A stretch of 64,000 nucleotides of DNA from Anas platyrhynchos (taxonomy: Eukaryota > Chordata > Aves > Anseriformes > Anatidae): assembly GCF_047663525.1 (NCBI RefSeq), contig NC_092587.1, positions 144,638,001-144,702,000 on the forward strand, in the 5' to 3' direction. Position numbers and translations under genes: made by a program. The notes beneath the pieces are model-generated. The model worked only from the letters and a program-made list of their open reading frames with translations, was not told the DNA's origin and ran no database searches. Numbering within the stretch: position 1 is the stretch's first letter; each line of letters opens with the position of its first letter. Below are positions 24,601-39,600 of the stretch, piece by piece.

Positions 24601-27600
24601 ATAAAAGAACAACCACGATAACTGATAGTATGGAACAGATTCCATACCATGAAATAACGAATAAGTTAAGACTTTTTAGGAAGGAGAACGAAATAAGGTG
24701 GGAGGGTGAGGAAGATAACTATAAACCAGGAGTAACATGGAGAAAATGAATGACTGGGTCACCATCACTTCTAATAAAAAAAAAACAACAAATACACACC
24801 AGAGGATATCAACTAAATAGAGTATGCTTTAAAAACAAACAAAAAGGTATTTCATAAGAAACTCCTAACGCAGCTGAAAATCTCACTGCCATAAAAGATT
24901 CAATGTTAAAGGCAAACTTTGTACAAAACTGAAGACTATTAAACAGAAGGATATATACACACATCTGTGTCAAGTTGTGCCTGAGCCACCAGTTAGAGAA
25001 GAAAGCATCATTAATTGCTTTCTCTAATCGTATACTCCTTCCTAGCTTACTGCTATTGTCCAGCAACACACTAGGATAGACAGACCACTCATCCGAAGAC
25101 AAATTTTTGTTCCTATGTCCTTAAAATATGCACTTAGAAACAAAATGACTGGAGTTAAACAATTCACATGAAGAATGCAGTTGTGATTTTTTCATCAACA
25201 GTGGGCACAAGTGTACACCGTTGAAAAAACTGCAAAGGCATGATGTTAATGAAAAAAAGACTAAGTCCAATGTTTTTAATTAATCTAGATTAGAAATAAC
25301 TGCCTCCTTCCCAAAAAATAAAGCTTACCACAAATGACCTGAGATATTTTCCTATCACATACGTGTAAACTACACTGCTCTCTATATTAATTCAAGATAC
25401 AGACCTTATTATCAGGATGTATTTTACCATTTCTGATACTCTTTTTTACACAGAAAATACAAGTTTAAGAAGACAATAATACATGTTTAATGGGGAATCC
25501 CCCAAGCTCATTTGTTCCCTTATGAACTATTTTAATTTTTAAACAGTTTAAGGGTGAGGCTAAGCATTTTCAACTGGAATAGTCAAAAAAAAGTTTATTA
25601 TGCTTGAAAATTTCACAAATTAAGTATTAGCCTCCCTAAGCTTGTTAAAGAAAAACAACAAAACTTATAAAAACTTTCCAGATACTGTCACTAACAATTT
25701 AAATGTCAACAGACCTTGCAGAAAAATTGGAGCTAGAACACTCAGGAAGTAATAATGGGGGAAGGGAAGAATCTTGTAAATTCCTTGAGCAAGCTCAACA
25801 CATTATAATTTTTGCCATTTCCAAAAATACATTACACTTGTGGCTCAATTATTCCATGGTTAACAGAACCCCTTTCTCCTCTTGTGACTTGCAATTAACA
25901 AGTTCTCACTTGGATATCAGAAATTAGCATTCTACGTATCTTAAATGCATGAAATTTCACTGAACATTTTAAGTTGCTTCTTCTGTCAGTACTAATATTA
26001 TCCCACCCTTCTTTAGGACATTATCAATCATGGCATTAAATTCAGTAGAACAAGCCATGCATCTTTTTTTTGTTGCTCCAGCACTACTGACAATGCCACA
26101 CTTTATGACACAGATTCAAAAACATCAGCTTGAAAATCCTCCCAGACAACTGATTTCCTATTCAGCACACAGAACAGACATCTTCAAACCACTTCACCCT
26201 AGTTTTTAAATGCCCTGATTGTCACTCTCTCACCCTAATAATTTTAATTTAAGATAAGTATCTTACTTAAATCAAACTCAGATTGATTAGATCTGTTATA
26301 TTTACTTCACCTAGACAGCAATTACATTGGCAACTGAAAAAACAGTTACCAGTATCAAACAAAAATGTTCACAGAATTAGGCCTTTTTAGATAGGTTCCA
26401 AAATATTTTTCTCAACTTGTCTGCTTCTGTGCTGCCTTTAAGTTCTACTGAAGGGAACTTCACACTAAGAACAAATACAAAAACCTCATTCTCTTCTGAT
26501 AAAGTAAACTGACCTCTGGAAACCTCAGTAATTATTATCCTGCAAGTGTAGGACTCAGGATACTTATAAATGAAAAGGAAAAATTCTGCCAGAACTTAGG
26601 AATACCTCTGAGTATTAAATATTTTGCTTCTCTCCCAAAGTTCATACTAAAAAAATTTGACATGTTTATGTAAAACAACTATCAGAAACAAAAATGACCT
26701 ACAGCAACAAAGAAGGAACGCTGTGTGCATATACTAATTGATAAGTAACACTGCAGATGTATTACTTATGTGGCATTGGGAGAAAACAATTTGCCTCAGC
26801 TTTGACCACCACTACTGCAGTGGAAATGTACACTAGTTATTCACTTTGATTAACTTCCAATAGGAACCACTTCACATATATTTTAAGTGTTGTGTGGCAG
26901 AGTTGCTCCTGACATAGAAGAACTACTTCAAAAAACTATTCAAGCAGTCTGGTTAGAGGTGTGTTCTGTAAATACAAGTGTGTGTGTGAGGGAAAAAGCA
27001 TCAAAAGAGATCCAACTATTCTATCTTGCTATCTCAGAAGATCACATGCAAGATAAAAACATATCCAAGTAAACTTTTATGCAAACACAAAGCCATTGTG
27101 AATTTCCTATATAAATACCTCTAAATTCTGACATTCCTGAGCCGAGTTAGTAGGTAGACCGATCCATTTGATTTCCTTCTTCTCCTTAGAGATAATGTTC
27201 ATGGCCATAAGGACATTTAAGGCATCATAGACACGTCGTCTAATATTCTTCTGGTCATAAGCCTGCTGTAGACATAGTGCATTAATCAAAAACATACCTG
27301 TGACAAAAATATTTGAAAATAAAATATATTACAGTAAATGGGTAAACTTGGGTAGTATCTGAACTGTTTCATTTAGCAGGAGGAAAAGAAATGCAAGTCT
27401 AAAGAAATTTATCTTCCCCCACTGAGTTCACATATACTTGTCCCCCCCATTTACTTACTGATTCATTTGGTGAAATGTGATTATCAGTGGTACTGAACTC
27501 TGCAACCAACTCGTCTGCCACCTCATTATATGAAGTGGTTCCTTTTCTTTGTACCTTCTCACAAACCTTCATAGAGAAATGACGTAAACCTTTGCCATTC

Positions 27601-30600
27601 TTCTCTCCTTTTTTGTTCCGCTTCCTAAATATACACATAATATGTAATTTGAGAAGATTTGAACTTCGGAATACTTAACATTGCTTTTTCAAATACAGGC
27701 ACACTACAGTAAAAAGCAAGTCTTCCCTTTCGTTACACTCCTCACCCCTTTCCAACATTTTTTTTTCCTGATATTCTTCTCCCCTGATAAAATTTACAGT
27801 AACAGTTCTACCATCTTTATGCTGAGACACAATACAGATTTATCTTTTTGGCAACTCTGCTAGCTCCAGTAGCAGATAAATTAACAACAGGGACGTTACT
27901 TAAAGAAGTCAATAAGGGAAACCTTACAATCTTCAAGACGGGGGAAAGGCTAAAATGAGAAGTGAATTAGAACAGATCATTTAATTTTCTCCCTTTTTTT
28001 TGTTTTTTAGATAGCCCATCTAGTTTTGCAACAAAAGCCTGTGTTGGTTGAATATTGTTCTAAGTCTTACACTGATTGAACAGATACACTGGTTGAGCAC
28101 CTCTCCTATGAAGAGAGGCTCAGAGAGTTGGAGGTTGTTCAGCCTGGAGAAGAGACGGCTCCAGGGAGACCTTACAGCAGCCTTCCAGTATCTAACAGGG
28201 GCTACAGGAAAGCTGGGGAGGGGCACTTTGTCAGGGAGTGTAGTGAGAGGACCAGGAGGCTTTAAACTAAAAGAAGGTAGGTCTAGATTAACCATTAAGA
28301 AGAAAATCTTTACTATGAGGGTGGTGAGGCCCTGGCACAGGCTGCCCAGAGAAGCTGTGGATGCCCCATCCCTGGAGGTGTTCAAGGCCAGGTTGGATGG
28401 GGCTGTGGGCAACCTGCTCTGGTGGGAGGTATCCCTGCCAAATGGACTTTACGGTCCCTTCCAACCCAACCCACTCTATGATTCTATGAAGCTGTTACAA
28501 AAGCTTCAAAGTTACTATAGATAAAGTGTAATGATTTTTTCTGCATGTCTTTCATATAAGAAGTTCTGTGTAACTTTTAGAGAAATCTAAGTACCAAAAG
28601 AATTAGTATCAAAAATAGAACCTCTCATTTTCTCAAATGCATCTTAATTCCAAAGTAGAAAATCTATGTGTAACAGGACACTGATGATAATTTGTCTTAA
28701 AACAACTACAGTTAATGAGAGACCCTTAAAAACTTGCACAACAGACGACATAAGAACATCACATTCATTGTATCTACAATTTATCTGCAGTAAAGACATC
28801 ATTCTGATTTAAAACAATTTTTCAGGATATACTTTCTCCATCTGAAGTATACTGTCTTGTCTTGGAAATAACCCAGCAAAATAGAAATGCCAAATTAAAA
28901 CATGAATCAAATCAGGTGAATTCTTCTGTCCTTTTAGGAGCTGAATTCTCTAAATCCAAGTAACATGAGAAAATCTGTCAGTGTTTACAGAAAATATTCT
29001 ACTTGCTTGTATGACAAATGAGCAGATATTCATTCCTGTATGACTATGCCTATTCTTTTAACATAGCATACTTTAATGTCGAAGTGTTCTTAGTTGAAAG
29101 GTAAGTAGACTGTCCTTCTCACACAGCTCACCTGAAGAGAGCATACACTATCACAGCAAACATTTAGAACAAAAGTTTCAAGCTATTTATTAATCCTTTG
29201 CAACTTTTATTTAGCTCACCCAGCAGACCACGGCGAAGAATCTGCAGTCTGGTTCTGTGATACAAAATGTGTATTAGGTGTATGTGGGCTTCCTACCAGG
29301 ATAGTATTTGGCGCTGAAGGTCTCTGAGGTGTACTGATAACCTACAGCAAAGATAAAATCATTTGGAAAATAAACATAAGTATTCCAAGGTATTCAGATG
29401 CTGCAATATTCAAGTGATGTATTATCCACGCATGAATAATAGTTTGTTTCTACCCATTTCTATTAGATGTTTTCAACTTATACACATTAGCATAAAAATC
29501 TTCAGACTACATGTTACACAGTTAGAGCACTCCCTAAGTAATAATCATTTATGTTTCATCCTTCCTAAGCAAGCTTTTCATGCTGTCTCATTTAACTGCA
29601 GATTTTGGTTTTAGATAAGAGCATTCCATTTTCCTTTAGCTACAGTCTGCCTCACCAACAAAATTTAAAGTTTACTCCCCAAGCTAGCTTCAGTAATTTA
29701 GCCTTTGCAAGAATAAAGTAGAAAAACTTAAAAGTTGAAATGAAACCATCCACTTAAAATGTTTCTAAATCTTACAGAAAGCCAACCAATCTCCCCTACC
29801 CTCCCATAACCAAAACTGCTCATTGTTGAAAACAGAATGAGGGTGGGGGATACAGAACAGGCACTGGGTGTATGTGAACCAGCTCGCTTTCTCCCTGGAG
29901 AAAAATAAATAAATAAAAACATCAATTTTGCTACTAGCAGTTCTCTACCAACTATGGACCAAAAACTTTAGCTGTTTTAACCTCCTGTTTTAGGCTATTT
30001 CTGACAATGTTTTTAAGAAGAGTTGGAATGAACATCTCCAGGCATATTCAAGATGTCTGATCCCACTGCTTTGTTTTTTGCCCTTAGATGACCACAATTC
30101 CTGAAGCCACCCCCCAGCAATTCTGTCCACAACCTTTTCACTTTCACTGATCTCATGAAAAAAGAAGTGTCTGGTTCACCAACATCTCAGAATGCCATGA
30201 GGACAGCCAGTGTGCTGCTCAGGTAATACAGACAATAGAGAGAAGTGAGGAAAGCTCTTAGCCAGTTTTTATTCTTGAGGATACTGTTAGAGAGGACTGG
30301 TAGAAATGACAACATTTTTCTTGCAGAGGCTAAAATTAGAGGGTCCCACCCTACTCCCTTGTTCCCATTTCCACAAACAAGCCCACCATCACCTTGGTGC
30401 CTAACACATAACACAGTGCATAAAGATGGGAAGCCAAACCCATACAGAGGGAGGGAGGGGAGTTATAAAACTCAGAGAAAAACAAACCATTTGGCAACAG
30501 CAAACACTGGAAATCTGCTGTGCTCAGTAGTGTCATTAAAAATTCAGCAGTACAAAGAAGTAAATGGATGGAGATAAACCCACAGACTCATTTCTAGAAT

Positions 30601-33600
30601 GGAAAAGTGAAGTCTGTTTAGTAAATTCAAAACCTGCTCAGCATTCCCAATCTAACTCACAGAAGTCTGCAAACTAGCCAGAATCATATGCTTTCAGGTT
30701 ATACCTATAAAAAGTTCAACTTTTACATAGAGTATTTAAGCTTATATGTTATGCAAATGATACATATCTCAGAGAGAAACTTAGAAATACAAGATCTTTC
30801 CTTAAAAAATTCTAAAAATTTCTCTCATGTGCTGAAAAGTCTTCATATAGCAAACAACCACATATTAAGACTCTATACTGTTTTTCTGCAGAATGGAAAT
30901 AAACCTTACAGATAAAAAGGAACTTCAACATGGCAGGGATGTTTGTTTTTTAATAGCCATTTTAAATCTAATTACTCTTGCAGTTATAAACAGGTGATTT
31001 TCTTGTTTTTCTGAAAGATGCATCTCTACAACCTCTTAAAGAGGAGGACTGCCACATAGGCTTAGAATTTGTACATTTTTAATCCAAAATCCATATCATC
31101 TACCAGTAACTGCATTACATTGTTTCCAAACACATCCAATTTCTTTCAGTATTTGAAGGACACAAATGGCAGAGATACTCCAGAACTTCAGAGAGAACTG
31201 GTGAGCCTCTCTACTTTGTAAGCAAGTGAAGGAAAACTCCTTAACAAAGCAGCCGTCTATACCAAACATCTTATCAAATCTGAAGCAGCAAGTATTGATA
31301 TTACAGAAGACCCTACAGCCTGGAGTTTCAGATTCTGCTAAAGAACTACTTGGTGCTATTGGCTCCTTAAAAGGAACATTTATGCCCCTAACTTTCACAC
31401 ACGAGCTCATAAACAGGAAAGACTTTGAATGAAAAAAATACTGAGTTAGGCAGTACTGAGTCACTAGGAACATCCTAAAACAAAAGCTTATGGGTGCAAT
31501 TATAAAAGACAGTTTTTTAAGGAAAATAGGGAGAGGAGAGGCAAAGAATGCAGAAGTGAAAAAAAATGTCTGCTGTTCTCTAAAGTTTCCTGATTTACAG
31601 GGAGAACGAGATTGCAATCCAGCTCCTTAAGAACCACTAAGATCAAGACCATGGAAAAGAACAGCGAACAGCAAGAGTCTACACAAACCACTTCACTGTA
31701 CTAAACACTGTCCCCATGTACATTTTCCTGCTAAGAAGAAATCAGACTGCCTGAACAAAGAACACAGGCTCAGAAAATTAAGTACTTAAGCATTAAAAAA
31801 CTGGTTTTGCCAGTCAAGGGTTAGAAAGTTGAACAGGGTCACAAGCCAACTCAGTAACTCTGATCCTCAAGGACATTTGGCTCATTGACAGAAAATTCTT
31901 GCTGTCCTTCTAAATCATAAAGTCAGAAGAAATTTATCCAGGGTTTCTCTCTCTATTTATATATACATAAAAAAAAAAAAGTCCACCTCTGCTTTAGTGA
32001 CATATAACCAAACATTTAATTTTGTATTGGTAATAATAGCCTATACAAATATGCTCTGATATGGGACCCTTATTTCATCAAAATTTATTTTTGTCTTATT
32101 CTGAATATTTTAGCAAAGCAATAAAGAACTTATTACTGAGAATGTGAATTTCACATAGCCATCATACTACCAGAGACTATGGTATTAAGACTGGTTCTTT
32201 CAGAATCAAAATTTTTAATAACCTTACCATGCAGAATTGGTCATTATAATACAGATGAGCATTTATCAATTTAAATATGTGATTTGTATTTGTAAATATA
32301 CACACACAGATATAAAAACAGATTCGCATGCATTTATTTACTCATTGTTCAAAGTTTAAGGAGGCATCAGATAATTTGTCATTTAATTATTAAACCATGG
32401 CTTTGGTACTTTGAGAAAAGGTTTGTTGTTTTTTTTTTTTTTAAGTTACCTTTCACTTTCAACATTAAAAATCTACTATGTACACAGGCTAGCAATAAAA
32501 CCTGGAAGAGATATCCCACATGTCATTACAACCTATGATCTATAAAAAAAAAAAATCTTCCTCTTACTGCTGGTTAGTGAAATTAATGTCTAACAACTCT
32601 ATTTCCTTGTTTGGAGTATTTATTTACAAACTGTCTCCTACTAAAGAGGCAGCTTCAGTTAAACTCGTTTTAATGCACTCTAGCTTTCGAGTAATTGCTG
32701 GAGGGAGTTAGTTCACCACCACCACTGGTAGTTCAGCACAAATAATCTGCAATTATACTGATACTTCGCTACTCAAGTATCTTCAGTCTGTCTCAGATGG
32801 GCCTCCTCACATTATGTGAAGCTCAAGGAGTTGAGCATAGTTCACATTGCACTGCTGCAATTCAATTAAGAACACTGGTGGATGTAGAGGTTTGGTTTGG
32901 TTGTAGTGTCAACCTCCCCACCCCAAGGCTCTCTTTGAATTGACAGCTATACCAGAGCAGCTATCTGAGCATGGTCACAGTTTCAAAGTATAGTCAATAA
33001 GCAATTATACAGATAGACTCTTATTACAGAGAGAGTGGACTTTCCACAACATCTGTGCAGTTAAAGTGGAACAGTTATAGGCAACCACAGTTATAAAACA
33101 TTCCCTAGAGCTCAGAGTTGGTCAAGGGAGATGGAAAACCGCTCTTGTATTACCAAATGTAAGAAATTAAATTCTACATGTTTATACCTTGCAGTAGCTT
33201 TCCAGAAGATGAACTGAGACCAACTCTCAGTTGATCTTAATTTTGATCAATATAGAAATGACTTCTCACAACCTATGTATTATCTACTGCATTATTAGAT
33301 TCTGAGTCCTCTAATTTCACATACCTCACACTCAGAGCAAAAGCAAGCACTGAGGCAGAAGGATATCTAAAATCATCATTAGCATTAAAAAATGTAGTAC
33401 TGCTTTCAATTTTGTTCCATCTGACTTCAATCTCAGTAAAAACGTGCTAATGGAATTAAATTTACATGTCTCTATGACAGAATCTGGAAGAGCCACTGAT
33501 TAGAAGTGGCAGCATTAATGAACGATAAGGCCACCTGAATATTCAGGTATGTTGATTTGACAGTCGTCTTTGCATTTCTTTCTGCACATTTGTTCTAATG

Positions 33601-36600
33601 TAGTAAGTCCATTAAGATTAGAAACATTTAGACAATCTGCACATGACAAGTGATGCCAAATATCAATCTACAACTCAGATTTACAGTATGTGTAATCAAT
33701 AAGAAAAAACAATGCAAAGTCTCCTTACCACTTGTTGTGTAATGTTGACATTAGACTGTCCAAATGTTTTTGGCAGGAGCTGCTTTCCAAGTGTATTTAC
33801 TGTAGAGGGATGTACAGCCAATAGAGAAACAACTCCTAAAAACAAATACAAGTACAAATCTTCAGGTCAGCCACATTTTATTATTTTAGCAACTGCAGTT
33901 TCAGAGATATTACCAATGCATATTAATAGAAACTAGCTCTGAGCTCCACAGAGAGACAACATAAATGTAGCATTTATGCATCTGAAGAAAAAAAAATCTT
34001 AAAAGATTCTTAGTATGTTGTCTTAAACTTCCTCCTGTGTGACCTTACAGCTCAGTGATCTAGTCTGAGCATGTTTAAACTCCTCATACCCCAATTTTTC
34101 TCTCAAAGCACAGTAGGAGAGCTAACTGGTATCTGATAGAAGGATTACCCTCCATGTCTACCCCCTTTCTTTTGCAGCTATTGAAACCTTTTCCCACATT
34201 GCCCCAAAACCATGCCCAATTCCCCAGCATACAACATAGCCTTCTGAGGCATGCTGGTCTATAAGAGGTTATATTTGGTTCGCACAGGCTTTTCCAAGAG
34301 AGTATTCCCAACCAACTTTTAGGTACCCTCTTCCAGCTGCAGGGAATTAAAGAACTGAAGCACACAAGAAACCAGTACTTGAGCAAAACACACGCAACAC
34401 AGTAGACCAACCCTGCAGGGAAAGCTGCTCTCTTCCTGTTCACAAGCCATCCGTAGTCCCTGTTGATGGTTAAGCCTTAAGCCACATAAGACAACAGTTC
34501 AACTACAAAAATTCTACGCCGGGTGTCTGTAGTGACTTAATGCTCCATACCAGTCTTTAAATAAGTAAATAAGCAACAAGGACTGAAAAAGAACCATGGG
34601 ACAAATAAGGTGAGAGGTTTGACAGCTCTTTCCCTGTCAGAAGAGCATGGCACAACTCCTATTCCTCTTTTTTCCTTTTATCCAATGCAGAGACAATTAT
34701 TGCAATAGCTGCATCAGGAAGGACCCTGACCAGTCCTTGATGCCCTCCATCCCTCTTACACATGCAGGTAGTCAACAGAAAGTTGGAGACAATCCCTCCT
34801 CTCCAGAAGGCCTGTGTTTCCAAGCTGCCATTACTATACCACGACGAACTGACAGCTTCACTCAAGAGTTATTTTCAGCCCCACACAAGAACAGGATGCT
34901 GTAGCCCATCATTCTTCCAACTTCTGAATGCTCCTTCAGAGTCACACAAGGAAGGCTGCTACACCTTCTTGTTCCTTCAAGTACAGCCATCAGTATCATT
35001 GTTTTTCATTTTGGCCTTCCTCTTTGCAGAATGCAGTAAAAAGCAGTATAAACTATTTGGACTAGTACTGCTTGTGCATCTTTGCTCAGCTACTCATCAG
35101 TGTGACTTTTTTTTTTAAGGCTTCTAAGTGCTTGAAAAACAGGAAAATGAACTGAAGATTCCCCTTCCCATATAAGAGCTGCAACTGGTTCCCCAAGTTA
35201 AGCCCCCTTATCTATTTGATCTCTCATTTTACAGAGCCTTTTCCTTGCCTTTGATGGTTCTTGTTGCCTGTACACTTTCTAGGTCTCCCACCCTTTGAGA
35301 TTTATTTTTGAATAGGACAGACATTATTCACGACCAATGAATGATATATGTTATACAGTAACATTTTTATTTTTCTATTTTATTCCCTATTCCTTCCCAA
35401 ATAATTCTGAAAATTTGATTTGCTTGTTCCCCAGCAGACACTGATTTCATGTTTTCATAATATAGCCTACAAGGACTTTAATAACTCTCCTGAGTGTCAA
35501 GAGCTCACTAGGGGTCCTCATTTTATCTGGTTTAGTTTTCATCAATTATTAATCCATGAGAGGACTGTCCCATTCTCTGACACCTTAGTTTCTTTAACAG
35601 GCCAACTAAGGACCTTGATAATGTCTTTTTGCTGTTGCTTTCAAGAAATCCAAGGACATCACACTGATTAGATATCCCTTATCCATACATTTGTTGATTC
35701 TTTCAAAGCTTGACTTTGAGAAGACAACTTCCTAACTTCCCTTTTCCCCTCCTTCTAGAGGGAGACATGTTAACTCCTGCCCAGTATCACATTTACCCAC
35801 ACCTACTAATTTTCGCTGTTATGTTCTCAACTGATCTCCCAAACAGAACCCCGACTTCCTCATCTGCATTTCAAGCCCGCCAAGAATCAGTGCCAGGTAT
35901 GTCCTTCCTATCCTGGTAGGATATTACTTGCACATAAAAGGATTATTCTGAGCCACAGTGCCAGAAGTACTTTTGCTAGGTCCTTATACTACAGTGAGAC
36001 AACTTCACAAAGAGCAGTCTTGCCATGAGATGCTCCCTAAGCATCTTCATCATCTGTCAACTCTACAGACACACACAGACTTCACTCTTCTGTGTTCAAA
36101 ACCAAAGCAATTCTTTATGCTATCATGTTGTTTCTACTTATGCAGTCAGCAAAGGCAAATACAAATGCACTTGTAACAGTCCAGTACACCTCCATGCTAC
36201 AGCAGAGGTGAGGAGTCAAGTGGTTAGCTCTGCAGGAATGGACCCAAGGCGGTCCTGGTGGACAGGAGGCGGAATTGAATCCAAAGTGTACCTCTGTGCT
36301 AAAGAAGGCTTAACAGCACACCGGGCTGCATTTAGAAGAGATCACCAGGGTCAGAAGAAGGAATTATTCTCTTCTGTGCCTGCACTCTAAGCTGTATCTG
36401 GATTACTCTGTTCAACTTTGGGGCCACAGCGCAAGAGGATTCACAAAGAGGGAAGAGTCCAGCAAAAAGCTGCCAACATGGTTAGGGTACTGGAGCTTAT
36501 GATGTACAAGGAGAAGCTGAGGGAGCTTGCCGTGTTCAGCCCGTAGGACACACTAAGCCAGGACATTGGTCTGTCTGTGGCATCTGATCACTGCCTTCAA

Positions 36601-39600
36601 ACAGCAAATGGGGAGCTGCAGAGATGACAGCAGAAGGAAGAGAGGCAAGTCTCAAGTTGCTGCACACAGCAAATTCCAGCTAAATACTGGGGGAAAAAAA
36701 AAACACAATGAAAATGGCAATGCACAGGAACAGGTTGCCTAGGAAGTTCCCTGGAGATACATAAAAATTTCAAGTACTCAAGGCTCTGTGCTTTGAAGTT
36801 GCCCCTGTTTTGATCCAAGGCTAGATTGGATGGCCTCCAGCCTCCTTACATTATTCAAATAATTCTAGGAATACAAAAAGTTATCTTGCAACTACATCAT
36901 CTGCATGAAAGGAACGGTATACGTTACGCTTCTTTAAAGTTTTTAATTACATTAACATTTTCTGTGGCACTGTGCCAGCATTAATCCATGCCCCTGAACC
37001 AACCCGTCTCTGTACAGAAACAGCAAGGTAGGGCTGTCTGTACGCACAAGCTGATTGGCAAGGAAATACAAACGTAACTGGAACAGCAACACACCTCTGT
37101 TCCAAGCAAAGTCAAAGTCCACCCATAAAAGACAGCACATTAAAGACTGCTCAATTAAAGGAAAAACAATATTTTTAAAAAATTATTTTTTTCAATTTGT
37201 CTCTGCTTCATGCATCCTATTTTCTCATTTACCTGACTTGCAAAAGTTGTTCTAGCATCCAACTGCATTTTTTTCCCCAAAGGCTCATAATGCTCTGATT
37301 TCAGAGTATGTGTGGATGAAAACTGTTTTTAAGTATACAAGCAGAAAAATGTTATTAACTTAGCTTTGCAAGTGACTGACAGCTCAGTTTCTCAAAGGAA
37401 TTTTACTAATCATTTGTTAATTACTGTTACTCTTACAGCAATCACTGCCATCCAGATAATCTTGTACTTTATTGCCAAGATACAGTGTACACTGCAGCAT
37501 GTAAAAATTAAAACCGCAAGTTTGCAAACAGTTTCCTGGCACCAACTCTTCTTCCTTTTCAAAAGGAATGTATTAATGCAGCTAGTTCCTCGCATTTTTT
37601 TCTAAAAATTTGTTTCCTTGCATTTTCTTCTAAAGAAATGAAGACTTCAAAAAACGTGGTAAAAGGCCAGCTAAAGCACAGAAAAAAATAAATATATACA
37701 CCAAAGGACAAAACTACTAACTGAATGCTCAGCCTCCCAAGCATTGCCAGTTCAGAAGAAAACTCCTAGCAGCTTACCAATCAATAAACCACAATGCAAG
37801 CAGAACTTCTTTACTGTAAAGCTCCAGAATGTCTCCAAACAGAAGATAGAGAGATGGGATCAAGCAGCAATGTCATATAAAACTTGAACAGCAAATGCAG
37901 CAGCACACTATTTTTAAGAAAAAATATTTAACTGTCTACAAAAACTTCCAGGTAAGTGTCTTCTGCATACAGAAAATGCGTTAAATAGCCTGCTTTGGTT
38001 ACTGATTACAGTCAGGGTAGAGCTCTTGAACTCTGTCATATGCCCTTACCAGCATATGAGAACAAACCCAAGAATTTTACCAAGAATAAAGAATCTTCTA
38101 CAGAATTTTAGCAGAGTGGTGATACGTATAATTATAAACTCTTGAAATAATTTGAGATGTCACAGAAAAAGAGACAGTACATCTAAGATAAGAGTGCCCT
38201 CTGCAGACAAGGCAATAGATCTCTCTGAACACTGACTGCTCCAGTTCACGTAACAGTAGTGACTCTGAATTTGGTGTTTTGTGTCAAAGTGTTTGGGCTG
38301 AAGCACCCCTCACCTCAACAGAAACCCCATTCATTCTAGGCACCGTACCATTTGCTGATGCAATCAGTCTTTACATCTTCTTTACTTGAGAAAGAGCGCG
38401 CAACAGGAGTGATGCAACAGAAATCAACTGAAAAAACAAGCCAGTTTCCTGATAATGTGGTCTCTCACAAAGTCTTGTAAGTAGAAGCAATATTGTATGT
38501 GGCAGAACGGAATTAAAAAAGGTAATTCTGAAAGCACTTTCTGAACTATCACAGCCCCCCCCCCCCAAAAAAAAAAAGAAGGTATGGAGTAAGAAGAGAG
38601 TGGTTTGTCTGCATTCAAAGTAATTCCTACCATTTCCTGCAACAGCCTCAAACTCTGTTCAGCAGACCAGTTTGTAAGTAAATACTCTACATGATTGAAG
38701 GTTAGGAGTTGAGCAAAGAGTTATTTTAAGAAAGGTCCAAAGCAAATTAACCTTGCAGATGACATTTTGCAGTACAACTGCTTTTAACTGCTCTTACAAA
38801 CTCCACAAACTCTTGTTTTAACTCTTTAATGAAACTGATGGTTTTAACAGAGCAGTTGAATCTAGCTTAAGAACATCTACCCAACTTGAAGGCAACAGTA
38901 TTATTAAACCAGTCTCAATACAAGTCACACAATACTTATGCTTTTGAAAAGACAACACTACTATCAATAACCTGATAAAACTCACAATTAAGAGAATAGG
39001 AGTTGAAGAGAGCAAAAAAGACCAGTGAGACTTTCCATGAGCCTGATGATTTCAGTAAGTGCCACTGACACTAGATTCCATTGTGACTGCCACTTCTGAG
39101 AAGACCGAGTGTCATCTGGAACATTCCTTATGTTTGGAATCAAAAATAAATAGGAATAGAATTCATACAAAGCCAGAGTACCACTACTGCTTAAGATGCA
39201 AATGATTGATAGAGGAGGATTACATGAAAGCTATGAGAATTATTTGGAAAAATCGTGTAGAAGCAGTTTGGGCATCGTCTGTTTGCAGACTTTTTTTTTC
39301 TTTTTGGTTAGAAAAGAGAGGAGAAGAAATAACTGGAGTTCTACTTCAACATCACCAGAATTCTTTACTGTCACCATTTGGTAAAGCAAATACCAGGCTA
39401 ACTCCAGATTCAAACCTGTCCACCAAACCATCAGCTTAGAATAAACAAAAAAAGCTTAAAAAGCCAACTAGTAATTAACTGCACAGTCTGCTCAGAATAT
39501 GCACAAAGAGTGCACAAAGAAGATCTGGGAAAGACGACAGAGGTGACAGCTAGATCCTGGGAGTTGATTCCTCATCCTCCATTCCTGGGAAACTGCAGTT

